NCBI GenBank assembly: GCA_016928605.1
Contig: JAFGKN010000014.1
Coordinates: 1 to 6,847 of the forward strand
Origin: Planctomycetota bacterium
GTDB lineage: Bacteria; Planctomycetota; UBA8108
DNA length: 6,847 bases
Direction of reading: 5' to 3'
Part shown: in pieces, positions 1-6,571 of the stretch
Position numbering within the stretch: position 1 is the first letter of the stretch
Layout: each line of letters starts with the position of its first letter
Position numbers and translations under genes: made by a program
Notes under the pieces: model-generated
Told to the model about the DNA's origin: nothing
Seen by the model: the letters and a program-made list of their open reading frames with translations, nothing else
Database searches by the model: none

Positions 1-2965
1 CCAGAGGCGCCGTGCGGACGGCGACGCCCTCGGTTCCCCGGTCGGCGGCGGCGAAGATCTGGTCGAAGAAGATCTCCAGGTTCGTCACGAGCCGCAGGCG
101 GCAGGTCTCTCCCGCGAGCTTCCCCGACAGGTCCACCGTGATCATCCGCCCCATGCCGCCGAAGGCGCCGGCGTCGGCCTCGATCGTCGTCCATTCGCCC
201 CCGGGGCCGAGCCGGTCGATGCGCAGAGGCTCCCAGGCCAGTCCGGCCTGCGACGCCGCGAAGTTGGTCTGCGAGTAGGGATACTCGAGGTAGCCGTGGA
301 GGAAGAGGAAGAGCGGCGCGTCGCGAGGAATACCGGCGAGGCGGTCGCCGAAGTCGAGCTCCAGCGCGTGGCGCCGGCAGAACCCGTGGAAGCGGCGGTC
401 GAGCGGCGGAGCGTAGGCGTAGCGCCGGTCGACGCGCAGCAGCGATTCGGTCGCATCGACGCCGCCGGGGCCCGTCGCCCGCAGCGGGAAGATCGGCCGG
501 TCGACGACGAGCAGCCGCTGCGTCGGGGGCGGGCCGGTCAGGGCGAGGCGCTCATCCGGGTAGACGAGGATGCCTCGGGGGTGATCGATCGCGCGCAGCT
601 CGAGGCGGTCGACGTAGGCGGTCTCCTCCATCGGCTCGGTCACGCGCAGCTCGTAGAGGCCATCGCGCGGCTGGAGGGCATCCGGCTCGATCTTGACGTG
701 CTCGAGGACCTGCGGGGAGGCGTACTCTCCCGGGCCGACGAAGTACCCCAGCCCGCCGACGCCGGCGAAGTCGGAGACGAACGCGAAGCGCCTTCCGTTC
801 CAGGCGAAGAGCACGGGGCAGCTCGAGATCTTCCTCTGGTTCTCCGCCACGTCGTGCACCTCCCCGGCGAGGAGCCCCAGCTCCGACTGGCCGACTCCGT
901 CCGTCCACAGGAAGCTGACATAGTCCGCCTTCCCCGCCCCTGCGAGCCCCACGGTGACCGGCAGCGAGGACTGGCTCGCGCCGCCCCACAGGCCGAAGTA
1001 GGACACACTGAGGCCCAGCCGTCCGGCGCGCACCGAGATCCGCGTGCCGTAGCCGCTCGCCGGCGAGCGCATGCGGGGATCGACGACGCGCTCGCCCGTC
1101 GGCTTCACCTTCATCCAGGTCGACGGAGGCTGGACCGAGCCCGGGACGACCTCCAGGAGAGCCGCTTCTCCTCCGCGCCAGCGCAGGAGGTCGGCCGCGC
1201 CGTCTCCGGTCCAGTCGAGGAGCTCGACCCCTGCGAGGGGCTGGATCTCCGAGGCCGGCCAGGTGTCCGCCCAGAGTGCGAAGCGCCCCTCGCCGTCGTT
1301 GAGGAGGACGTGCCCGGCCTTGCCGAAGAGCGCGATGTCGAGATCGCAGTCGAGATCGAGATCGGCGATGCGCACCGCGGCGAAGCTCGGCTCGCCGGCA
1401 GCCGCCGCGGTCGACGCGAACGACTCGCTGCTGCGGAAGCCCCCCAGGCCGTCGCCGAGGAACAGCCGGGCCGGCGGCTTCTCGCCGGAGAGGAGCAGGA
1501 GGTCGAGGTTCTCGTCTCCGTCGAGGTCCTGCAGGACTCCACCGAGGTCGCCGCGCAGATCCTCGGGAACCGACCCGGCCTCGCGATACCGTCCCTCGAG
1601 CTCGTTCAGAAAGATCCGGGCCGGCGCGCCCGCGCGGAGGATGACCAGATCCGTGTCGCGGTCGCCGTCGATGTCGCCCGCCGCCAGCAGGACGCAGAGG
1701 TCCTCGGGGCACGCCACGCCCGCCGGCTCGGCGATGTCGGTGAAGGTCCCGTCCGCGTTGTTGCGGAGGAGCTGGTTGGGGACCGGCGAGGATCCGCCGG
1801 GCGCCGTCGTGTTGCAGACGAAGATGTCGAGATCGGCGTCGTGATCGGCGTCGAGGAAGACCGCGCTGACGCTGATCGCATCGCCGCCAGCGGCTCCGGC
1901 GGCGTCCGTCACGTCCTCGAGCGGTCCCTCCTCCGTGCCCCGCAGGAGCCGGTTCTCGCCCGCGCAGGCGACGAAGAGATCGAGGCGCCCGTCGTTGTCC
2001 CAGTCTCCGAGGCTGCAGGCCAGCGCTCCCTGGATCGACTCCAGTGCGCTGCCCTTCGTGGCATCCTCGAGGGCGCCGCCCTCGAGGGCGCGGAGCCAGC
2101 GGACCGTCCCCGAGCCGCCGTCTCCTGCCGCGGCGACGATCAGGTCGGCTCTGCCGTCGCCGTCCATGTCGCCCGCCGCGCCCCCCCCGAGGGGAAGCCC
2201 GCCGGCGGCGGGCGGCGCCAGGTTCTCCAGAAGCGTCTTCGCCGCGAGCGGCGTGTAGGTGCGGCCGGTCGCGCTCGGCACCCTGGGCAGCGGGCGCACC
2301 AGCGCCAGCTCGCCCATCTGGTCGTACTGCGGCACCTGGACCGTCTCTCCGGTCGGGCTCTGCCGCAGCTCTTCGAACCTCCGGAGGTGGATCTCGGCCT
2401 TCTCCGGCTCGGCGCGCTTGAGAATCTGGAAGAGGAGGTAGTGCGCGCTGACGAGGTTCGGCTTGCGCTCCAGGGCCTTCTGCAGCTCCGCCTCGCAGGG
2501 CTCGCCGATGCGGTTCTTGCACAGCCCCAGGAAGAACCAGGCGGCTCCGTCACCCGGCCGCGCCTCGACAACCCGCTCGAAGCAGGGGATGGCCTTCTCG
2601 GCCTCCCCCTCGTTCTGGTAGACGATCCCCCGGTAGTAGAGGGCGCGCAGGTGGCTCGGGTCGGACGAGAGAGCCTCGTCGAGGAGGCGGGCGGCGGTGG
2701 CGGCGTCGTCCTCCTTGTCCTTGTTGCGGTTGAAGTAGGCGACGGCCAGGTTGACCTTCGCCTCGACGGAGCGGGGCTGGAGCGACAGCGCTTTCTGGAA
2801 CGCGTCGACGGCGGGGCCGTAGTTGAACTGCCCCATGTGCCCCACGCCCTCGTTGATCGCCTGGACGAAGGCGGGGCTCTCCGAGGAGCCCCCGCAGCCC
2901 GCGGCCAAGCACATGCCGCCGAGGGCGGCGAGAACTCCCACCAGGTTTCGAGCGATCTGCTTCAC
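1..2965 (-). CDS. TPR / FG-GAP (VCBS) seven-bladed propeller / ASPIC-UnbV lipoprotein, CRTAC1-like (3' end outside window)
   Basis: The frame is open for 988 codons from a GTG at 2965 to the left edge, with no stop or frameshift; I translated it line by line. The GTG follows a perfect AGGAGG 9 bases upstream. Residues 1-24 form a lipoprotein signal: basic MKQIAR, a hydrophobic stretch, then LAAGC with Cys24 as the likely lipidated residue. Residues 32-205 hold about five TPR-like helical repeats. Seven acidic calcium-loop motifs follow, starting near residues 266 (DMDGDGRAD), 321 (DWDNDGRLD), 372, 431, 480, 535 and 584. Their spacing of 49-59 residues fits a seven-bladed beta-propeller. Residues 636-710 look like ASPIC/UnbV (GYGTRISVRAG, then FLWTDGVGQ). 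Residues 716-988 are a further beta-rich module starting CPVLFAWNGRRF. From the family, it is likely an exported, lipid-anchored protein for protein-protein or glycan contact; its ligand is unknown. It has its own 138-base upstream gap, so it may be a separate transcription unit. Confidence 0.93.
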   Translation of the reverse strand, partial: MKQIARNLVGVLAALGGMCLAAGCGGSSESPAFVQAINEGVGHMGQFNYGPAVDAFQKALSLQPRSVEAKVNLAVAYFNRNKDKEDDAATAARLLDEALSSDPSHLRALYYRGIVYQNEGEAEKAIPCFERVVEARPGDGAAWFFLGLCKNRIGEPCEAELQKALERKPNLVSAHYLLFQILKRAEPEKAEIHLRRFEELRQSPTGETVQVPQYDQMGELALVRPLPRVPSATGRTYTPLAAKTLLENLAPPAAGGLPLGGGAAGDMDGDGRADLIVAAAGDGGSGTVRWLRALEGGALEDATKGSALESIQGALACSLGDWDNDGRLDLFVACAGENRLLRGTEEGPLEDVTDAAGAAGGDAISVSAVFLDADHDADLDIFVCNTTAPGGSSPVPNQLLRNNADGTFTDIAEPAGVACPEDLCVLLAAGDIDGDRDTDLVILRAGAPARIFLNELEGRYREAGSVPEDLRGDLGGVLQDLDGDENLDLLLLSGEKPPARLFLGDGLGGFRSSESFASTAAAAGEPSFAAVRIADLDLDCDLDIALFGKAGHVLLNDGEGRFALWADTWPASEIQPLAGVELLDWTGDGAADLLRWRGGEAALLEVVPGSVQPPSTWMKVKPTGERVVDPRMRSPASGYGTRISVRAGRLGLSVSYFGLWGGASQSSLPVTVGLAGAGKADYVSFLWTDGVGQSELGLLAGEVHDVAENQRKISSCPVLFAWNGRRFAFVSDFAGVGGLGYFVGPGEYASPQVLEHVKIEPDALQPRDGLYELRVTEPMEETAYVDRLELRAIDHPRGILVYPDERLALTGPPPTQRLLVVDRPIFPLRATGPGGVDATESLLRVDRRYAYAPPLDRRFHGFCRRHALELDFGDRLAGIPRDAPLFLFLHGYLEYPYSQTNFAASQAGLAWEPLRIDRLGPGGEWTTIEADAGAFGGMGRMITVDLSGKLAGETCRLRLVTNLEIFFDQIFAAADRGTEGVAVRTAPL

Positions 2966-3103
2966 GGCGAGGACCCTCCTGATGACCTTTGCCCTGAGTC
3001 TACCTGGCTCAACGCATCTCGATGAAAGAGAAATCGGCGCTTCAGGCTCCGGTCTGAGGTGATTCCACCGCGCCCCGCGTCTCTCGAGCGCCTGCGGCGG
3101 GCA
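2966..3103 (-). other. Intergenic leader between the RidA-like gene and the lipoprotein gene
   Basis: This 138-base non-coding stretch should contain the end of the upstream transcript and perhaps a promoter for the lipoprotein gene. I see an imperfect stem-loop at 3042-3057 (arms TCAGGC and GTCTGA, loop TCCG). In minus-strand RNA one pair becomes A-C, and no clear U-run follows, so it is at best a weak terminator. The most AT-rich part is near 3020-3035. A -10-like TAGACT (minus strand, 2997-3002) matches 4 of 6 consensus bases but has no good -35 at normal spacing. I cannot call a promoter here. Confidence 0.35.
2975..2980 (-). promoter_or_regulatory. Ribosome binding site of the CRTAC1-like lipoprotein gene
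   Basis: On the minus strand this reads AGGAGG, with 9 bases before the GTG at 2965. It fixes a GTG start that puts the lipoprotein signal exactly at the N-terminus. The next in-frame ATG (codon 18) lies inside the signal peptide and would destroy it. Confidence 0.85.
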
Positions 3104-4252
3104 TCAGCTCACCACCGGGCCGGTCGCCGTCACCTCGATCTCGACCCTGAGGTCGGAGCGACAGACCGTGCCGACCACCTCGAGCACCGGCGTCCGCGGC
3201 AGCTCGAGCTCCGCGACGACCTCGCGGAAATCCTCCAACAGAGCGGGGCTGGGGACAAAGAGGGTGCCCTGGCTCACATCGCCCCACCCGAGGCCGCTCT
3301 GCTCGAGCAGTGCCTGGATGTTGCGGACCGTCCGGACCATCTGCTTTCGCGCATCCTCCTCGTGGATGGTCCGCCCCTGCTCGTCGATCGCCGCGGTTCC
3401 CGAGACGAGCGCGGTGCGGATGCCCCCGCACGTCACCTCGGTCCCGCGCGTGAAGGCCGAGCCGTACTCGGGAGCCTCGTTCTGGAGGGGATTGTAGCAG
3501 CGGCGCACGACGAGATCGGAGCGGGGATCCCGCCGCAGCGCGAGGAGGTCCATCAACGAGACGAGGCCGCCGGGGAGGCGGAAGCCGATGCCCGTGCTCG
3601 CGGGGAGGAATCCCTCAGGGCCGGTGATGCCGCTCCGGCGGAACACGTTGCTCCGCGCGCGGTTGAACTCGTCGTACCAGAGCAGGATGTCGTCGAGATA
3701 GATCCAGGTCCGCAGGATGTCGCTCCGGAAGGAAAAGCCCTCCCCCTCGAGGATGCGCGCGGCGCGCTCGAACATCCGCTCGGCCTGATCCCGGCGCGTC
3801 GGCGCCGCCTCCGACGGGATGTTCGAGAGCACCAGGAACTCGCCCTCCGTGCCCTGGAAGCGCCGGCCGCAGATGCGGTCTCCATCCCTCACGGAGCGCA
3901 CAGCCGCGCCCGCGACCGCCCAGATCTGGACGCCGGCCAGACCCCGGCCTCCGCAGGGGCCGCCGTCGACGGTGGAAGGTTCGCCGCCGTCGAATCCCGC
4001 GTACCGCTCGAGGGAGGAGCGCCGCTCCAGAAGGATCTCATCCCAGGCGGCGCCATCCGCGTAGATGCGCTCGTAGAGAATCTTCGCCTTCTCGGAGCGG
4101 AGCTTGTCGACCAGCCTCCTGTAGACCTCGCGGACCTGGGCCGCCGGACGGGCCGGGAACGCCTCCGAAGGCCCGGCGGAGATGTACATCTCTCTGCGGT
4201 CCTGGCGGGCGATCTCGACGACATCGAGACCCGATTCACATCGATAGTGCAC
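3104..4252 (-). CDS. Double-RidA-fold protein related to FkbO/Hyg5/XanB2 chorismatases
   Basis: The product is 382 aa from a GTG at 4252, which has GGGAGG four bases upstream. An ATG at 4333 would add 27 Arg/Pro-rich residues that look like translated intergenic DNA. Two tandem YjgF/YER057c/UK114 (RidA) folds are visible. The first (about 105-230) is diverged and holds LRTWIYLDDIL, FNRAR (196-200) and LPASTGIG (216-223). The second (about 265-376) holds FTRGTEV, LVSGTAAID (282-290), helix QMVRTVRNIQALL and the closing CRSDLRVEIEV (364-374). This layout, slightly over 340 aa, matches chorismatases as I remember them; these hydrolyse chorismate to dihydrobenzoate-type or hydroxybenzoate products plus pyruvate. 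The Arg typical of RidA before the CVEVA strand is a Thr here, arguing against plain enamine/imine deaminase. It lies 105 bases downstream of the Trm112 gene. No other aromatic pathway gene is in view, so the activity is inferred from fold only. Confidence 0.85.
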   Translation of the reverse strand: MHYRCESGLDVVEIARQDRREMYISAGPSEAFPARPAAQVREVYRRLVDKLRSEKAKILYERIYADGAAWDEILLERRSSLERYAGFDGGEPSTVDGGPCGGRGLAGVQIWAVAGAAVRSVRDGDRICGRRFQGTEGEFLVLSNIPSEAAPTRRDQAERMFERAARILEGEGFSFRSDILRTWIYLDDILLWYDEFNRARSNVFRRSGITGPEGFLPASTGIGFRLPGGLVSLMDLLALRRDPRSDLVVRRCYNPLQNEAPEYGSAFTRGTEVTCGGIRTALVSGTAAIDEQGRTIHEEDARKQMVRTVRNIQALLEQSGLGWGDVSQGTLFVPSPALLEDFREVVAELELPRTPVLEVVGTVCRSDLRVEIEVTATGPVVS

Positions 4253-4256
4253 CGCA

Positions 4257-4262
4257 CCTCCC
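4257..4262 (-). promoter_or_regulatory. Ribosome binding site deciding the GTG start of the RidA-like gene
   Basis: The minus strand reads GGGAGG, then TGCG, then GTG at 4252. The spacing of four bases is short but usable. It supports the 382-aa product over the 409-aa one from the ATG at 4333, which would place non-conserved basic residues in front of the domain. Confidence 0.6.
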
Positions 4263-4297
4263 TGCCGGATGCGCCGCGGAGATCGCGCGCTGGAAGC

Positions 4298-4312
4298 CCG
4301 CCGCGACGGCGG
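4298..4312 (-). other. GC-rich stem-loop in the Trm112 / RidA-like intergenic gap
   Basis: A perfect 6-bp stem (CCGCCG / CGGCGG) with a 3-base loop sits in the 105-base gap between the stop of the Trm112 gene and the GTG of the RidA-like gene. No T-run follows on the minus strand, so it is not a classical intrinsic terminator. It could stabilise a transcript end or be chance in GC-rich DNA. Confidence 0.3.
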
Positions 4313-4357
4313 CGCGCCTGGCGGCCGGACCAAGAGCCGTGGCGGAAGTCGACCCTT

Positions 4358-4612
4358 TCACGATTTCAGCGCGATGGCCTCGTCGACGAGCATGACCGGA
4401 ATGCCGCTGCGCACCGGATAGAGCACCGCTCCGTCCTTCCGAACCAGCGCCTCTTCGAGAATCGATTCGACGAGCTCCCCCCCCCGGCTGCGGAGCTTTC
4501 CTTCCTTGATCTTCTCGTTGATCTCCCGCAGGAGCTCCGAGCTGGCGCGCTCGACCGGCTGGCGGGTCTCGGGGCAGGCGAGGATCTCGAGGAGTCTATC
4601 GGAAACGGCCAA
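4358..4612 (-). CDS. Trm112-like small protein (UPF0434/YcaR type)
   Basis: An 84-aa product from a TTG at 4612 that follows GGAGG at an 8-base spacing. A GTG at 4660 in the same frame would give 100 aa, but it has only a weak ribosome site and adds 16 residues before the conserved part. The conserved order is LLEILACPETRQPV (7-20), a basic helix, then ALVRKDGAVLYPVRSGIPVM and DEAI near the end. This is the Trm112/YcaR fold: a small partner that in eukaryotes activates tRNA, rRNA and protein methyltransferases and in bacteria probably does similar work. Only one Cys is present (Cys13); the second Cys of the zinc knuckle is Thr, so it probably binds no zinc through this site, as in other bacterial members. 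A run of nine G on the coding strand (4477-4485) encodes RGGE. It sits 57 bases after the VWA gene's stop, likely in the same operon. Confidence 0.88.
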   Translation of the reverse strand: MAVSDRLLEILACPETRQPVERASSELLREINEKIKEGKLRSRGGELVESILEEALVRKDGAVLYPVRSGIPVMLVDEAIALKS

Positions 4613-4620
4613 GACGACTT

Positions 4621-4625
4621 CCTCC
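4621..4625 (-). promoter_or_regulatory. Ribosome binding site for the TTG start of the Trm112-like gene
   Basis: The minus strand reads CCGGAGGAAGTCGTC directly before TTG at 4612: GGAGG with an 8-base spacer, the best site in the region. It favours the rare TTG over the GTG at 4660, and the resulting N-terminus starts four residues before the conserved DRLLEILACP block. Confidence 0.65.
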
Positions 4626-4669
4626 GGTGTTCGAACCAAAAGCGGGAGCCCAGGATACACGACTTCCCG

Positions 4670-6571
4670 TCAAACGTAAACCCGCCGGTTGTACACGTAC
4701 CACTCCCCCAGCAGGACCGCCAGCGCGGCCAGCGCGAGCCAGGTCCAGAGATCCCTCGGCCGGGTTTCGAGCCCTCCGCGGGCCGCGACGCTGAACTCCC
4801 CGAAATCGATCGACGCGGCGGGCTCCAGGCGCGACTCCGCCGAGCTGAGCAGGCTGACGCCGAAGCGGCGCAGCGGCTGCCCGTCCTGCTGGATCTCATA
4901 GATCCCTGCCTCGCTGACCTCGCCGAGAACCGCGTTCCCGCCGCGCTCCAGGGTGGCCGGCCGCCTCCGGCCGGACGGCGTGACGAACTCCAGCCGGCCG
5001 GCGCGAGCCTCTCCGCCCCGCAGGCGGTGGACGAGAGCCTCCCCCGTGCGCCACCGGCTGCGGGCAGCCTCGGGGCTCGCGCCCAGATAGGCGACGGCGC
5101 TGGAGAAGAAGATCGGGAAGGAGAAGTGGCCGAGCGGCCAGTTGCTCTCGAGGAGATCGAAGCCGACGCAGATGGCGGGGATCGATCCTCCATCCGGCGC
5201 GGATCGCTCGAGGACGCCGATGACGCTCCCCTTGTCCGTCTCGACGAGGGAGCGATAGGCCGGACCGGGGGGGAAGACGTAGCTCTTCGCGATGTGGATG
5301 TTCGCGTAGGTGATGAAGCGGTTCACGGGGTGGCTGCGGCTCCAGTCGAGGATGATGGGCCTCTCGACGCGGATCGGCTCCGCCGCGCCGCCCGCCGGCT
5401 CTCCTTCCCTCTGGGGAGGGAGGCAGCCGATGAAGACCGCGGGCGCGGGAGGGACCTCCTCGGGGACCCAGCGGTCGAAGACGAGCACGGGGGTGCCGAC
5501 CTCCAGACGCGCATCGAGGGCTCCCGGGGCGAAGTCGCCGGGCGCGAGGCGCGCAACGGTCGCGTTCGGGATCGACGCGAGGGCGCGGTCGAGCCAGGGG
5601 TTGCCGCGGCCGGCGACGAGGACCTCGATCTCACGCGGCGCGGCGACATCCAGGAAGGCGCGGTCGTCGGCGGCGAGAGCATCCCCCGCGCCGATCTCCG
5701 CCCGGTACATCCCGGGGGGCTGCTCGGTGACGTCGAAGAGCGCCGAGCGCTCCTCGCGCGCGGGCACCGCGAGCTCGCGCGCGTCGATCAGCAGGGACTC
5801 GCGGTAGAGGGAGACCGTGACTCGGGCCTCCTCCTGCGATCCGTTCTCGACGAGGACGAAGACCTCGGTGCGGGGCTCGCCGCCGAACGTCCGGCGCACG
5901 TCCGCCTCGGTGATCGCCAGGTTGTCGAGCCGCGTCGCGCGCGCCACGTACTTGAAGCTCAGGAGCTTGACCTCGGCCGGCAGCGCGGAGACATCTCCGT
6001 AGCACCCATCTCCGATGAGGTAGATCTCCGGGCGCTCGAGGCTGTGGGCGAGGGAGTGAGCCGTCGCCAGGGCCCTCGCCAGGTCGGTGGGAAGCGAGGT
6101 GGCGGCGATCGAGTCGATCCGCGAGCGGAGCAGGGGCTGGTCGGACGTGAAGGGCTGGACCGTCGAGGGTCGGTCCGCGAAGGCGAGCAGCATCATGCGG
6201 TCCCTCGGCTCCATGGACTCCACGATCTTGCGCGCCTCCCCGCGCGCCAGATCGAGCCGGCGGCCCTCCGGCTCCCGCGCGTTCATGCTCGCGGAGGTGT
6301 CGATGAGCACGAGGATCTCTCTCCCGCCGGCGGCCTCGGTCTGCCAGCGCGGCCTCCAGACCGCCGCGATCAGGAGCAGGAGGATGGCGAGCTGCAGAAA
6401 GAAGAGGATGCTCCGCCGCAGGCGCTGGAAGGGAGAGTTGACGTGCAGGTCCTCGAGGCTCCGCCGCCAGAGCATGGTGCTCGACACCGGCACATCGCGC
6501 CGCTTCAGCTTCAGGAAGTAGAGCAGCACCAGCGCGGGGATGAATCCCAGGAGCCACCAGACAGGCGTCAT
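4670..6571 (-). CDS. BatA-domain and von Willebrand factor A membrane protein
   Basis: A 633-aa protein. Residues 1-75 are a BatA (aerotolerance regulator N-terminal) domain: a membrane segment at 4-20, the LKLKRRDVPVSSTMLW linker, and a second membrane segment at 55-72. Residues 84-230 are a VWA domain with the full metal-binding MIDAS: DTSAS (91-95), Thr162 in SLPTD, and Asp188 in LIGDG. The middle (about 225-330) is beta-rich. Residues 330-490 resemble the glutamine-amidotransferase-like fold common in this family (SHPVNRF near 412, LGHFSFPIFF near 480) with no catalytic Cys in view. Residues 608-624 form a last membrane segment, so most of the soluble protein probably faces the periplasm; topology is inferred. 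The ATG overlaps the DUF58 stop (ATGA), and AGGAGG lies 11 bases upstream inside the DUF58 gene, so translation is likely coupled. By family, it is a Bat-type partner of a MoxR AAA ATPase and DUF58, involved in envelope complex assembly or stress; the exact client is unknown. Confidence 0.92.
   Translation of the reverse strand: MTPVWWLLGFIPALVLLYFLKLKRRDVPVSSTMLWRRSLEDLHVNSPFQRLRRSILFFLQLAILLLLIAAVWRPRWQTEAAGGREILVLIDTSASMNAREPEGRRLDLARGEARKIVESMEPRDRMMLLAFADRPSTVQPFTSDQPLLRSRIDSIAATSLPTDLARALATAHSLAHSLERPEIYLIGDGCYGDVSALPAEVKLLSFKYVARATRLDNLAITEADVRRTFGGEPRTEVFVLVENGSQEEARVTVSLYRESLLIDARELAVPAREERSALFDVTEQPPGMYRAEIGAGDALAADDRAFLDVAAPREIEVLVAGRGNPWLDRALASIPNATVARLAPGDFAPGALDARLEVGTPVLVFDRWVPEEVPPAPAVFIGCLPPQREGEPAGGAAEPIRVERPIILDWSRSHPVNRFITYANIHIAKSYVFPPGPAYRSLVETDKGSVIGVLERSAPDGGSIPAICVGFDLLESNWPLGHFSFPIFFSSAVAYLGASPEAARSRWRTGEALVHRLRGGEARAGRLEFVTPSGRRRPATLERGGNAVLGEVSEAGIYEIQQDGQPLRRFGVSLLSSAESRLEPAASIDFGEFSVAARGGLETRPRDLWTWLALAALAVLLGEWYVYNRRVYV

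Noticed and set aside
2065..2090. Two copies of CCTCGAGGGCG 15 bases apart, each with a palindromic core
   Set aside because: They fall inside the propeller coding region, where the frame encodes LEGGALED. The pattern is explained by repeated Glu-Leu/Gly codons and is too short to suggest a regulatory or recombination site.
552..2522. Minus-strand open frame of 656 codons in another phase within the lipoprotein gene
   Set aside because: It is Arg/Gly/Pro-rich with no motifs, while the overlapping frame from 2965 has conserved domains throughout.
296..3025. Plus-strand open frame of 909 codons opposite the lipoprotein gene
   Set aside because: The product is Arg/Glu/Val/Ala-rich low-complexity sequence with no domain. 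The minus frame encodes clear TPR, VCBS and ASPIC motifs. GC-rich genes commonly leave the antisense frame open.
3042..3057. Stem-loop in the leader of the lipoprotein gene as an intrinsic terminator
   Set aside because: In minus-strand RNA one pair is lost, the stem is short, and there is no U-run directly after it.
4366..5193. Minus-strand open frame of 275 codons overlapping the VWA and Trm112 genes
   Set aside because: It is Ser/Arg-rich and out of phase with two well-supported genes.
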